Shown: positions 35,965 to 49,855, counted from the first letter of the stretch. The stretch is 64,000 bases of DNA from Brachynemurus nebulosus (GCA_035578155.1 JAPWDM010000005.1:36294108-36358107), one strand, 5' to 3'. Notes: a model not told the origin generated them from the letters alone. A program made the numbers and translations.

Positions 35965-36531
35965 CCCTAGAATCATACGTTGGTCTACGAGAAACGTTAA
36001 TCATACATCGGCGTCATTTTGACGAATGGACTTTTTACGGAGAGTTTTAGAGTTTATTTGCAAAAAACATTTTTTTTACATAACAATACTACAAAAGTGA
36101 ACAAAATATTTAAAAAAATTGCATTTGGAAAAATTTCTTAATATAAATATTTATTAATTTTTTTTAATCTTTTTATCAAAGCATATTTCCATTATAAAAG
36201 TTAAAATACCCCTGTCGCAGCATCCTGCATAACATAGCGAATTTCCATTTATAAAAATTAGTTTTTCTCGGAAACTAGTTGACATAGAATAATAGTTTAA
36301 AGACCTTTTTTATGTAATTTTTTCTCCTCTTTTAAATGATGTAAAAAAATTTGGCAAAAATTTTTGAATAAGTGGAAATTTTGGCAAAAAACTAATTTTT
36401 TGCAAGAACAAAAACCATGTTCCTGGCATCCGACGTGTCTGGCTGAAGAACTCATCCAAGATTTTTGGACTTCCAACGTTGTCACCAAATTTCGTAAACC
36501 TAGGACATTTCGTTCGAGAGTTATCGTGCTG

Positions 36532-36627
<96 letters not shown>

Positions 36628-37444
36628 TTTAGTGAATATTATTTTCGGTTTCTAGGGACCTCAAAACAAATTTCTGCCATAGTCCCGGGCTCAAGTCGCG
36701 TCATGACACCTACTGTAATAGCTGAATTTCCAGAATTCTTTCTGGAAATTCGCTAAAATGGATAAATACATCAATTGTATCATAAGACATGTCTTTCAAA
36801 TAATTAATTTATGAACTATTATGAGTCGGTGGACATGTGTAACTTTACAGAATGTGAAATTTCTCGGCCACAAATATTAGTTATATATAGTTATTTCCTC
36901 ATTAGGCACATTTGTAAATTTTCTAAAATTTGTTAGTAATTTTTCGAATAAGATCTCAAAAAATAATAAAAATTAAAATATTTTCCACAAAATAAATTAT
37001 TAATCTTTTATTAAGTCACTTGAAACGCATTCTTTGGTTTTCGATTCAATATATTAAAACTTCAGTATTAGGTCGTCTCTATAAGTCAAACAGCTGTAAT
37101 CATCTTACACATTATCATAATCATTGAATAAATTAATTATAACATCCATATTATCTTTAATAAATTTTAGAAAAATTAGGAAAACTTTTATATGTGAAGT
37201 ACAAAATCTTAAAAAAAAAAACATCGGTTAATCATACCATCGTTGTCCTTTTGACGCACCCAATTTCAATGTAAATAAAACGACAGCAACTATAAACAAA
37301 ATTTATACATTTGCTGTGTTATAATAACAAATAAATTAGATAACAGAAGAGTTTCACAACAAGCAGGCAACGACAAGTTGTAATATTGGAGCAGGTAGAG
37401 AAGTTCATTCGTCATCTTGACGAGTACATATTATGATTCTAGGG
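35965..37444. mobile_element. Non-autonomous piggyBac-type element
   Basis: Both ends read TTAA-CCCTAGAATCATA inward (TTAA at 35961-35964 and 37445-37448), the form of piggyBac ends. CGTCA(T/A).TTGACGA motifs sit inside both ends. No transposase. A dispersed repeat with an (AT)n tract (36240-36770) lies inside. Confidence 0.82.
36533..36624. repeat. (TACA)n then (AT)n microsatellite
   Basis: About six TACA units run into a 70-bp TA tract inside the dispersed repeat at 36240-36770. Open frames through it are artefacts. Confidence 0.9.
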
Positions 37445-37546
37445 TTAAACTGACCTTCACAGCAGGCAATCTATAGCAGCAACTTACACTTGACCACTGT
37501 GTAATTGACAATGTCGCATCTTACGCAAAACGCAATTTAAGAGACA

Positions 37547-37849
37547 GGCCGGGCGCACATAGATCTGCGCCATGCCGTGAACGCAGGGCAGGACAGAAAA
37601 GCACGAGAAACAAACTGTGTGGCATAGTTGTCCACGAATATTAGATAACAGTTTAATCCTGTAGTTTGGCGAAAGCAGACGCTTTTTTTATATTAAAATG
37701 TTTGCGGAATACTTAAACTGAAGTTCTGAGTCTTATTCGGATGTCGAGTTGGAATAACTAAAACTCGAGAACGTGTTACAATGTCACATAGTTTCCGTTC
37801 TACAACAAGAGTCACAGAAACTGCGCTGCCTTGCCTGAGGCGCCCGGCC
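37547..37849. mobile_element. PIF/Harbinger MITE, copy 2
   Basis: Same family as 12798-13263: ends GGCCGGGCGCACAT and GGCGCCCGGCC, shared internal GAACGCAGGGCAGGACAG and GTCACAGAAACTGCGCTGCC. Flanked by ACA on both sides, a possible 3-bp duplication. Confidence 0.75.
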
Positions 37850-38462
37850 ACAGTGTCGTTTTCTAAAAACTGTTACTGACATTTTTTAAACTCATATAGA
37901 ACGTAAAAGGTTTAAATAATTATATTATCAACAAATTAAAGGTTAATTTTAATATTAAATATTTTATCTTGAGAACTGTTAACACATATTTGCTGCATTT
38001 TTAAGGATATAGTGGCATCTATTTCCAGTATACTTATTTATAAAGTTTTATTCTTTGTATAGGGAAGTTTAGGTTTATTTAATATAAAAGTTAGCAACAA
38101 CGAGTTTAATGTCCAGTACGTAGTATAACAACAGAAAAATAAATTAACCTTATCGATTATTTAAATGGTTCATTTAGTTCTTAAATATAGTCTTCTAAAA
38201 TGAGACTATGTCGTGTTTCACATGAATTATTTGGACAACTAGCTATTTTCTACGTTAGTTTAATCAATAAAGTATCTTTGCCCGTTTATTTGGTACGATG
38301 GACTTGAAAGTTTTGAAGTTAATTAAATATCTAGAACATTTGTTAGAATATTCGATAACTTTTGAGTCTTGTCAAAAAAAGAAATACTACCTCCTTGAAC
38401 ACTGTCATTAAAAAAAATCTAAAATAACAGTCGATTTAAAATTTTCTATGTAGTACTCCTAT

Positions 38463-39679
38463 CAGTGGCGGCTCGTGAGCTTTAAGACTGGGTATGCGCT
38501 TTCAAAAAGGTAAATCACACTTAATGTGTAAAGAGGTACTAAAATAGCAGGCGGGTCACGTGTCCCGGGCGGCAGGTTTTGAGGGGCGCCAAAATTAGGT
38601 ATGTGAGGTTTTTTTCTTCTTTTGCTCGTCACTTGCTTTTTGGGAGGAAAAAAGGAAATACTTTTTCTACAGAGGCGCCATTTTTTGACCTTGCCCCGGG
38701 CGCCACTTAGGCTAAGTCCGGGCCTGAATAACATACAAGAGAAAAGCTTTTTTGGTATCAAACAACCACCTAATTTTAGAATATTTATCAAAAGAAGTTT
38801 GGAAAATGATGTGCAAACGCTTTTTTGTAACAAACTGAGTTGTAGAAAATATAAGATTCAGGAAAAATATAAAAATATGGAATAACTTTTCTTTCACAGT
38901 CAAAGTAAAACACCAGCAATATTTTTATGAGGCTAAATAAACACGATTTAAATTACCTTCAATAGTCTAAAGAAAAATTATTTTCGTCAATATTCCTTAA
39001 AAAAAGTTGTGTTAATTACTTTATGTTGTGTTAATAACGCAACCGTTGTTTTTTAGTCATTTAAAAAAAAGACAGTAGGTAATAAAATCTTAATAATCAA
39101 ATCACAGTTGACAGCAACGATAAAGTTATAAGTATAGGAAGCATGCTAAAAAATTTAAAAGCTGAGGTGATTAGAGCACAAGTTAAGATTTGGTTAGTTC
39201 GGCTGTTATCGAATATACGATATGCGCCGATCCTGGTGCCTACCATGCCAAAGGACTACCAGTATTATAAACCACTAATACAACTGCACAGATACATAAT
39301 ATACATATGCAGATTCAGTACACACGGATATGCTCAGATGATGATCGCATAGCTGAGTAGGTACATATGCGTATGTACGTCCTATACACAGCTACATAGA
39401 CTGGCTACAGGGTCTATTGTTGATCGTGTCTATATGTAACACGTACTGTGGACCATATTTATGCATTTTAGGTATATCATAATTAGGTATGTATAATTGG
39501 TATAATATATGCATTCTAATGTGCAATATATATGCAATAATGTAAGGTAAATCTTATGGAAATTGTATATTTAAATTATTTTGTAAACAATGTTATTTTC
39601 GTTATAAATTTATTTCAGTTTTTAAGAAACAGCTAGGGTAAGCGGCGCCTACCCCGCATACCTGGAATAACCGCCACTG
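38463..39679. mobile_element. Complete non-autonomous hAT element
   Basis: The left end CAGTGGCGGC and the right end (inverted CAGTGGCGGT) are flanked by a perfect 8-bp duplication, ACTCCTAT, at 38455-38462 and 39680-39687. 1217 bp, no transposase. A second, GC-rich element appears nested near its left end. Confidence 0.88.
38548..38726. mobile_element. GC-rich MITE nested in the hAT element
   Basis: The ends CAGGCGGGTCACGTG and (inverted) CAGGCCCGGACTTAG, together with the next blocks TCCCGGGCGG / GCGCCCGGGG and AGGGGCGCC / GGCGCC, form imperfect inverted repeats. The surrounding 8 bp do not match well, so the insertion is old or the ends are not exact. Confidence 0.5.
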
Positions 39680-39697
39680 ACTCCTATATATAGTAAA

Positions 39698-39745
39698 CTA
39701 GCTGCGGCCCGCGGTTTCACTCGCGTAAAATTATCTGAATGATTG
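39698..39745 (-). mobile_element. Helitron-like 3' end
   Basis: On the minus strand a GC-rich CGCGAG...CCGCGGGC segment is followed by GCAGCTAG at 39698-39705 and then T. A hairpin-like GC segment just before CTAG is typical of Helitron 3' ends. The rest of the element was not delimited. Confidence 0.4.
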
Positions 39746-40721
39746 GTCAAATTGATTAGATAAATTTTAAATTAGATATTCGGAATTTCTGTACAATATC
39801 AATTATTTATTTTGCCTAGCTCCGCTCATCAAACGACTCTGACCTAACAATCTTCATATTTCAATAGCATGGCTAATTTCCGCACCATCATGTACCTAGA
39901 TACCCGTATCAATAGGTAGTTTTAGAAGTATTTCCATTTTAAGCCTTGCTTGGGCCACCAAGACCGTAGGGGACAATTTCTAATTTCACTTTCATTTTTG
40001 CCAAATATTTCAATAATATTTGAGCAAAATTTTGTCAATATTCCTTTAGCTGTTTAATTTGGGTCTTATTTGATGGCTTTGACGGACAATTTTGATTCTA
40101 GGTTAATTCAAATTTGATATTCTAAAATTCTGAGCAAAATTAGTTCTTTATTTTATAATTAGATAAAGTATTCTCAAAATAAAATCCTATTAAAATTACT
40201 TTTTCTCTTACTTTTGAAATTCATCTAAAATTTCCCAACTTCTTTTGTTCCCTGAAATTCATTAACACTTTTATCAATCGTTTATTATTATCTGTCAAAT
40301 ATTTCCATTGAACATGTGAAAGTATAAATAAAAACAAAACGAGAAGCCAAAAGTGTGACTCAGGAACTTCTAACTACGACATATCCAACATTGAAAATTA
40401 TTCAATGTAAAAACTGATCCAAATCATGTGCCCAGGAAACACAGGAAAACGTGACTGTATATTTTTCTACACGAGATCGCAATAGTAACCGCCTACTCGG
40501 ATACATGTGTACAATATGTAATTGAGATAAATTGCATGTGATTAGCATTAAATGGTAATCATTAATCAATAAGTATGCTAGAAAGTAGAAGATGATATAG
40601 ATACATATTCTTAACGTAACAAAATCACATGTAGGCATCTAGTTATAACTGCAATAATAGTAATTAATTATAATGCTTACTACAGTAATAACTACAATAT
40701 GAATCCATGTTCATGTATATC

Positions 40722-40793
40722 GCGCGTACTCTTTCTCAACCTCGTATATCAAAAACTGCATGTTTTAGGACACACAAAAAACATTAAATATTG

Positions 40794-40876
<83 letters not shown>

Positions 40877-41040
40877 TTATCTATATATATTTATATATGC
40901 AGGTAGCCAACATCAAAGGGTGTGATTAGCATAAATCTTAAGTTCATAATGATGAAAACAGATTTAAATACGTTTTTTTTTGTATGTCCAAAAATTGGGA
41001 GTTTTCAGATACGAGGTTGAGAAAGAGTACGCGCGAATTA
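40722..41040. repeat. (AT)n-centred palindrome P2
   Basis: The left arm CGCGCGTACTCTTTCTCAAC (from 40721) is mirrored at the right (ends about 41037). Inner arms CCTCGTAT and GGACACACAAAA / its mirror flank (AT)n at 40799-40875. The inner sequence is shared with P1, but the outer arms differ from P1 while matching each other. Confidence 0.8.
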
Positions 41041-41639
41041 TGTTACGGCTAATATGCGAAAACTTTAATTATGCATACTAGCCCGCTAAATCGCGAATCA
41101 GCCAAAAACGCCGGATAATATATGACAAAATGCATCTATTTCAAACAGTTTCGGTAATCATCCGATTTCTACGCGATTTATCCGAGGGATTCCGGTTATA
41201 ACCAACAGCCGTTGGTTATTACACAATTTTTTGTAATTTTTAGATAATATGTTTGTTGAGATACATTTAGAAAATATTTTAGAAGATTAATACTTTTTTA
41301 AGACTCTCTTTATTTGATTAATTACAAATTATGGTCTATTATAACTATGCAAAAATTAGTTTTGACAATACTTCTTATAAATCAGTACCTATTTAAAAAA
41401 TAATGTGCTGAGATACGTCACGAAAATAAGGAAGATTTTAAAATATTATATAAACACAGTCTTACGTAATAAAACATCGAATTGGTTTTACATGACATGT
41501 CATCTTTTGGTTATAATGCCATGGTACGTATAATGTCAGCTTTTTGGCCCCCAGACCAGCTGGGAACCTCGCAGATTTAATTCCCGAACAGTAGGGCTTT
41601 GGTGGGTCCTAAGTACGGAATATAATCGAGTTCAGTAGA

Positions 41640-41775
41640 TGGATGAATGTGTGCACATCCGTCAATAGGATTTTTAGCGAATTTCCGAATGGAAAATTCT
41701 GCTATTACGGCCACTGTCTTGGTATAAGATTTGAGTCCGTTGTTTTGAGGGGCCTCGAAGCGGGAAACCACACTT
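41640..41775 (-). repeat. Dispersed repeat copy, minus orientation
   Basis: Minus-strand blocks GGCCCCTCAAAACA, GGACTCAAATCTTA and GTAATAGCAGAATTTTCCAT match 6777-6890 and 36655-36770. The 64-codon frame here is not a gene. Confidence 0.6.
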
Positions 41776-42556
41776 ACTAAAATTTATATATGGGCATAAG
41801 GGTATTTGTTAGCACGTGCCCCATAGTGCCTGTAATTACATAATTGCGACCTCCACAAAATTACTAATAAATCCCTCAAAACAGGAGCAGAATAAGAAAG
41901 AGTGTTTTTTTCTCGTCAACTGTACTTTTGTGGGAAATAGGAAAAAAATTCGAAAAATTGCTTCATTTTCTTATCACCATGCCCCGTTAATAAATGACTG
42001 ACAGAAGTGCTAAGTGACCTCTCAAAGGTAAATCCGGCCCAGTATATATTGTACTTTCGAAATTAAAATCCTCTTATGTATCATTTCATTACTACTACTT
42101 CATGCCATGTATGATAGAATAAAGTTTAAAACAGTATTCATCTAATAAAAATATAAACATTTCTAACAATGAAATATGATATTAAAGAGTAAATTATTTT
42201 ACATGATAATGAAACATACTTATATAATTATTAATTACTAATTACAAATAGTTAAGAGTACTTATTACTACATACTTTTAGTTATTTTTATTAAATTATT
42301 TGTTTATACACTACCTTATAAAAATAAAATTTCTATAGTGCATACAACGAAGGACAAAATGTAACGAACTAAAATTATACAAATTTTAACAAACTAATGC
42401 ATACTTATATGGAAAAAGCATTAAAATATTTTGAAAAAGGAGGGGTATCGATAAGCTAAGAAAATTGACCCCAGGTATGACAAAAAATTTTACTACATAT
42501 ATTTTTTTTAATAGTTATTTTTCATTATTTTAGTAAAATACAGGACACTAACTTAA

Positions 42557-43475
42557 GGGGAGGTTTACTTGAGAGTCGTTAAAAAAAATCGATTTTTTTT
42601 TTTTTTTGCAGAAATTGGTAGTTAATTATGTGCAGAATATGTTCCCAAAGTGATTTTGCTGAAAGTAATTTAACGGAAGGTTTACTTGAGATTTGATAAA
42701 AAAAAAATCGATTTTTTTTTTTTTGCCGAAATTGATAGCAAATTATGTGTAGAATATGTTCCCAAAGTGATTTTAGTGAAAATAATTTAAAAACAAGATT
42801 CTTGCACATTAACCGAATCCAGCTTTCTATAAAAAAAAAGAAATTCAAAAAACGTAGTTTACGCAATAATGAGTATTAAATATAAAATTTTGAAAATACG
42901 TTTCTTTATATATATTTTATAATATCTCGGAACTACATTTTTGGAACTGGCGGACACGATAACTCAAAAACTATTCGATGGATCCTTTTTTTTAATTTTT
43001 TATTTTAAAGATAATTCAATTCTTCGGCACCTCTACCTAAGTTCGATACCCTTGCAATATTTTTTTTATTTTATTTTTAAGTTTACTTTAAAGAGCGAAA
43101 AATAAGATCAAATCGTAACTAAAAGTTCAAACATCCGCCATTTTTTTTTCTTTCAGCAATTTAAGGATATTATAGGTAGAGGTGCCGGTACTCTTCATAT
43201 ATTTTATAAATCTTTTTTGTTTTTGGATTTCGGTGGTTTATTACCGGCGCTAGGATAGGATTTCCGCCAACAAGGGATTGGATTTTCGCATCGTCACACT
43301 GCAGTATCTATAAAATGGACAATTTTTTATATTTTTCCTTGAAATTTTTTTTTTTGTATAGTTTAATACTTAATAAATATGTGTACCAAATTTGAAATTT
43401 ATATTTACTTCCATTCTTGAGAAAAAAATTCTAGAAAAATACATCATTTTTAAGGACTCTCGAGTAAACCTCCCC
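42557..43475. mobile_element. TTAA-flanked element with GGGGAGGTTTAC ends
   Basis: TTAA (42553-42556, 43476-43479) flanks inverted ends GGGGAGGTTTACTTGAGAGTC and inverted GGGGAGGTTTACTCGAGAGTC (20 of 21 match). A TTAA target suggests Kolobok or piggyBac type. The first ~118 bp are duplicated in tandem (42548-42665 and 42666-42785). No transposase. Confidence 0.78.
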
Positions 43476-43479
43476 TTAA

Positions 43480-46040
43480 TGCTACGATAATTTAAAAGTG
43501 ACTACGTTTTCTTCACAAGAAAAATCGACAAACTGTGATTAAAATGGCTTATTTTGGAAATTTGTACCCTTTTTTTTACTATTTCGAGTTTTTTTAGACA
43601 TGAGCGCATTTTTTTAGCATTTTAATTTTTGTATTTTTATATTTGTTGACGTCTAAAAAACAAAATAAAAAAAAAATTTAATTGAGTCTTTTTAGCATGT
43701 CCTAGAATCTGTAATATTTTCTAATTTTTCAATATTTCACAAACGAGGTTTTACAAAATGAAAAATGGTAAAAGGAACCCCAAGATCGTTTTAAAAATAT
43801 TTCTGATGATATCCAACACGATATGCTACGTGAAAAAAAAAATTATCCTAACTTTCCAATACGATAAAATACTTCAAGATATTATTAAGAAAAAAAAATT
43901 TTTTCTCTAATATTAATTGAGACCTGTACTTGTAGCATATGCGTGGAAAATTTTATTTTCATAGGCCGAAAGATGTAAGAATTACGGGGGTGTCACAAAC
44001 GAATAGACAGACATGACGAATTTATAAGGGTTCCGAAATTTATTTATTCGGGACTCGTAGAAAAGTATAAAACAATACCAAAACAATTAATGAAAATCAT
44101 CAATTATCAATAATTTGGTTTTAGCATTAAATACATAATTTTTTTTAACAGACCGTAACTACCTATTTACTTTCTTAAGTACCTGTGTATTACAAAATAT
44201 TATGTACACATACATGTAACATTTGCTATTGTTAAAGATATCTAAAACATAGCTTTAATTAAAAGTAATTACGGAAATTACAACAATTCAACCTACATAA
44301 AAATATGTTTAATATTTCGTAGCAAATACATAATTAACTTTGACCTTCCTGATGAACATTCTAGATATAAATTGATGTACTAAAATATAAAATTAAATTT
44401 ACTGAAAGGGTGTACTAGCCTAGAGAGCGATAATTTCGACTTCTATTAAAGCTTAATAAAAAAATATTATAAAACTATTAGTATTTTTATTATACAGTTC
44501 CTAACCATCTATTTATTGATATTTCAAGAACATACAAAAAAAATTTCGTGAAAATTCAAGGACTTAAAGGGACTTAAACATGAAAAAAAGTGCTGGTTGA
44601 TATGATTTCTGAACGAAAAAAAAAAACAATAGATTCTGGTTTAGAAAGGTTTTTTTATGTCATCGAAGATGACATATTAATACCGTTGTGTGACTGAATA
44701 ATTATTGAGTTGTACATCCATATTGAATAAACGCAAGAGGACTGTAGAGTTAACAACTATAGAGTTAACAAAAAATCATAAATTAACACTTTCACTGAGA
44801 TGATATTACTTAGTGCGTGTCAAAAACACGTATTTGACGAATTTTATTATGGCAAGAACTACAATAAAAAAATTTTTTAAAAATCTAAAAATGGTGATTG
44901 TTTAAAATACAAGTTGTTTTTTAAAGTGTTACATTTTAAAAAAATAGTAAAAACTAACATTTCTTTGCAATGTTCGTAGCTTACTCCTACCGTACAGAAA
45001 CATGTAATGAAAGTATACGCCAAATTTGAAGTCGATTGGATAAATGGAACTCAAGATATTACAAGTAGTTTTGAGAAAAATACATTTAAAGTTTTGAAGT
45101 AAAATGCCTGATATTTAGAGAGTTATAGAGGTTTTTGGCAGTAAAAACCAGCAGATTTGACAATTACATACATACTTTTACTCATAGCGTTTTCTCACGT
45201 ATCAAGGTTTGAGTGTACTTAAACTTTTCCAATTCCAAGTTATTATCAGTTTTGATCATGAAAGTATCATACAGAACATTCCTGCGCTATCATATAAATT
45301 TCTTTATTAAAAGAATTTTACCCATAAATATGTAGTTATGTATCAAATTATTCAAACGAAATGATTTCGATAATTTTTATCATCAAAATATGTCATGGAC
45401 ATATGTATTGTTTAAAAACTATGTACTATTTAAATTATCAATCCATGATACTTGTGCTAGAAGGTAAAAGGTTAAGTCATAATCATTCTATTATCATTAT
45501 CACAATTCTGGTAAGTATAGCAATCATTCAATTTTATAATATTAATTATCAGAGATAATACGTATAGTTTAAAAATTTATTATTTTTACTTTCACAAAGT
45601 ATAAAAGTTTTTTACAAAATATACATTAAGTACTTCCGAAAGAAATTTTAAAAATTATATAAAAGTAGGTTAGACGCACTGGTGCAGGGTCAGATCCACT
45701 GGGGACTTGGAAGAGATGTACTGGGTAATTTGCGATATTTCCTTCCAACTTCAATTCTTTTTCACCTTCTATGTGTTTCAAGGAGCCATTTATGCCATTC
45801 AAACAAATTAATAGCTATGAATGTGTGATCAAAAAAATCACATTATAATTGACCGCTAATTTTTTGACTCCATGAGGTTTAAACCACATCTACAGAGTTA
45901 AATACTGAAAAAAATTTGATCTAATAGATCACAAAATTTATCAATTAGTCCTACTGATTGGTCAGGAATATAAAATTTTCATCTCACCGTGAAGTTTTTG
46001 AAAGTAATGGGATTAATTGGGGCCTAAACTGACTAATTAT
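43480..46040. other. Intron DNA without recognised element
   Basis: AT-rich, homopolymer-rich, no exon or bounded repeat seen. Confidence 0.4.
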
Positions 46041-46046
46041 TGCCAA

Positions 46047-46617
46047 TAGGGTACTTGACTAAAGTTACAAAAATATTCTAAAAGCATCGTTTTTCCATAT
46101 CAGTTTCTTTTTAATTTTCGACAGATTCTGTAAAAAATCATCAAAAAAATAACCAAACAATTTTAAATGAGAAAAAGGCGGGAAAAACACCTCACTATAG
46201 TGACGTCACAGTTTGAAGCAACTAAACGTCAAAGTCAATATTTACAACCTCAAAACTTTGATTATATTCATAAAATGTCAAAGTAAAAGCAAGTATTTAT
46301 TACAATTCTGGCCAATTATTATTATTACTATATATATAAGCTAATAGAAAAAAATATTTAAAACACAATTTCACCTCACCGATGAAAATTATTAAAATTG
46401 ACATATCTAGCTACAAAATGTTACGTCATATTCAAGAAATGGCGCGTTTTACACTAATTTGCATATTTGTTGAAAAATGGCGATTTCAAAATAAAATTTC
46501 TCAATAGTTATCAAATTTATTTATGTTTCATCATTAAAATTGGACATATGAAATGACAATGCATACATAGAATTATTTAACATTTGACACAAATTTTAAA
46601 TACAGTCAAGTACCGTA
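46047..46617. mobile_element. MITE with TAGGGTACTTGACT ends
   Basis: Left TAGGGTACTTGACT and right inverted TACGGTACTTGACT. Contains TGACGTCA at 46201-46208. A related copy is at 55873-56606. Confidence 0.6.
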
Positions 46618-47510
46618 TTTATGACCTGTTAAGTCAAATTTTTTCATGGTCTCATGCAGCAGTTTTACATGTACAGCCAATATTAGCTGGACATGGTATT
46701 GCAATAACATAACTAATTTTCGTATTTTTAAATTATAAATAATTCTTTAGACAGATGAAAGAGTTGTATTCCTGCCTAACTTATTGGTAGTCAAACAGGA
46801 GGAAATTTAGTTTTGCACATTATCATACGAAAATCTACTCTTCGCGCTTGCTTTCATGAATGTATCTAGTAATGCTGTAACGAAATCTGTAATGGTAGAA
46901 ATCATAGTAATGTTATAACGAAATCTATAAATGTTTCCGATTTCAAATAATATTTCTTTAATAAAAAATCAATAAAATTGGCGTTATTTCTTAGAATTAC
47001 GGTTTTGATGAATTTTTGTACGAACTTGCTTAAAAAAAAACGATCGTGTTTCACTGTCTGACACATATTATTTATTATTTAGCTCACAGATATTCACTTT
47101 ATCATTAAATATAAAGTAGAAAAATTTCCAGAGAAAATATATGATACCATACCAAAAAAAAAAAATAAATAAATCTAATTTGCCCTTGAATATACTGAAT
47201 CATCTTATTACCAATTAATTCTTTATGAAAACAATAGGTTGATCATTAATCCAAACCTAATAAGATTATTAAAATTTTTACTTTTTGTTTTAGTTTACAT
47301 TTACTACATCGGAATTCCTTTTAAAAAAATCATATATTTATTTTTTTTAAAAAGTACCATTACATAAGAATCACTTCTAAAACAATATCAAATTAAAAAT
47401 TTTGGTGAAAAGCCAAAAATTACGTCAAATAACTTAAAATTCATTTACGTATCTCACAATAAAATTAAAATTTGAACTTTGCACAGACACGCGTAACAAT
47501 TTTATTACAT

Positions 47511-47684
47511 AGGGTAAAAGACCCGATTGTCGAACGGGGTTATAAGTCCGAACAGTTTTGACATTTATATATTAATGAAGTTATTTCTGAAAGAAACCTC
47601 TGATAAAAAAAATTATTATTAATAGAATGATTATTTTTCAATTTAAATTCACCTCACATTTAATGCCTCCTCACTTAATTTAAG

Positions 47685-47769
<85 letters not shown>

Positions 47770-48835
47770 ACAATTTTTGTTGAATTCGTGAATTTTTAAT
47801 ATGATGGATGATCATTATTCAAAACACATGAGTTATAAATTGTAACATTTTTCACCGAATTTTTAAAGTTATTAGCATAATAAAAGTATACAAATAATTG
47901 TTATTAGTCCACTTAAGAGATTAGGATAGCTAAATTATATTTTATATGCGTTAAATATTATTTCTAGAAGTGTTCCTTCTTGGGATCCATGTTTTAAGGT
48001 TGGGTACCCCATTTTGAGAATTATATATTACATATCTATTTTATAAACATTTTTAATTAATTTTTAGGTTTAAAACACTTAACTAACCGTTTTTATAATT
48101 TCACTTTAATATTTTATTTATTTCAGAACGTAAAATCAATTGAAAAATAATTAATATTGAATTAAAACTTCGAAATTGTTATTTACATATTATCAAATAA
48201 AAACGTCAAACATATGTATTAAATCTGAAACGACATATTAAACTGTGCACGTGTGTACATTAAATACATTAAATATATACTTAATTTAACTGTTTGGATA
48301 AGTTAGAATGTACACAATCTTTTTTAAAATATCAGCAGATGGCGAAACAAAATACAGTATTTTAGTGGTTTATTTTATCGAATATTTAAACTCTTCTGTC
48401 ATTGCTGCTATGTTTCACAAGGTGTCATTCTGTGATACTCTATGACACAGACTGACCCCTTGTAGTGGATAGAGTGTCAAAGTGGCTGCAAGATAATGGT
48501 TTAAATATTCGATAGGAGAAGATGGTATGTATGGTATGTATTGCATGTCATGTACATTAAATGCGTGTTTTTTCTTACGGGTCAGTGTGTTGTTTTTTTA
48601 AAGGAGGTTAATATATTCTGTCCGTTTTTTCATAGACGTCAACAAATTATAAAACAAAAACATTAATAAATCAAAATTTTTGGGTTATATTTTCTTAAAA
48701 ACATATCCATTGGATTAAAAAAACTTGGTTTCAAACTTATTAAGAAAAAAAAAATGAGTGTTTTATTTTTTAATTTTTTAAGCTACTTTAATGATATAGC
48801 TAAAAATAGTGTTCGGTCATCGGGTCTCTTACCCT
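47511..48835. mobile_element. Element with AGGGTAARAGACCCGAT ends
   Basis: 17-bp inverted ends (left AGGGTAAAAGACCCGAT, right inverted AGGGTAAGAGACCCGAT), extended by GTTCGG-type matches. Contains an (AT)n tract at 47687-47766 and an internal hairpin about 48375-48515 with ATCGAATATTTAAAC arms. No transposase. Confidence 0.7.
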
Positions 48836-48839
48836 ATTG

Positions 48840-49840
48840 TAATTTTATTGTAATTAATTCCAGTTGGCGATAGAGTGTAAAGTACAAACTGACGTCACTA
48901 CAGAAGTATGTGATAAAAATTAATAAAAACATACTAAATATTTTATTTCAAATAATTTGCAATCAGAGTAAGCAGGGACATATTTGCAAATATGAAAGAT
49001 AAACACATTTATTGAAAATAAAAATCATTAAAAATATACTGTTACCAAGTGGGTAAAATATTGATATTCAGTATTACCTCCATTATTTGAAAGTTCATTT
49101 CAAGATTTTTGCCTTGAAATGATTTCAAATATCAACAATAAATTCCCTTTTATGTACGACTGAATCATAAAAGCCTATTTTATTACATTGTTAAGAGATA
49201 TAAAAAGTATTACTTTTTGGCACTAGTTGCATAATGAAAAGCAAAAAGCACTAGTGCCATGAAGAATAGTCTACTTGATAAATTTTAATTTTAATTTTAC
49301 AATAAACAAAAAACACACTAACTTTATTTGTATACCATATTTACAAATGTTGGCATAATTAATATTAATTACACAATCTGAACTATTATTAATATTTATT
49401 TCAGGCAGCTTTTTCTCCTTTCTTTTTCAAATATTAATAAGTTTTATTGAAAAATTTTTTAAAAATGCTCCAATATTTTATTAGCTTTAGATGACAGATA
49501 ATAACCAAAGCATACTTTAAACACAATAAATTTGTCTATGCCAACTATATATAAAATACATTTTTTATTTAAAGTATAGACGTGAGATTTATAAATTCGA
49601 TTTTTATCGACAACTAGGAATTTTAGCAGTCGTACATAAAACTTTGTATGCAACTTGTACATAATTTGACTTTATGAACTCGCCTTTTTTTATTGGCCTC
49701 GCTCGCAAGCTCGTTCAGCCATAAACACGGCTCGTTCATAAAGATCTTCTTTATGTACTTGTTGCATAAATAGCTATTTTGTCTAAATTTATGCATGACC
49801 TCTTAAATAAATTTTTCATTTTCATAGTAACGCGGATATA
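48840..49840. other. Intron DNA with a small hairpin
   Basis: GGCACTAGT (49218-49226) pairs with ACTAGTGCC (49250-49258) around a short loop. No gene seen. Confidence 0.4.
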
Positions 49841-49855
49841 CAGGAGCTATTATTA

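Noticed and set aside
38462..38903. Several frames of 60-120 codons on both strands
   Set aside because: They fall inside the hAT element and its nested GC-rich MITE.
41090..41200. CTAGCCCGC...CGCGAATCAGCC patch resembling another Helitron or non-LTR end
   Set aside because: No matching second end or insertion site could be identified.
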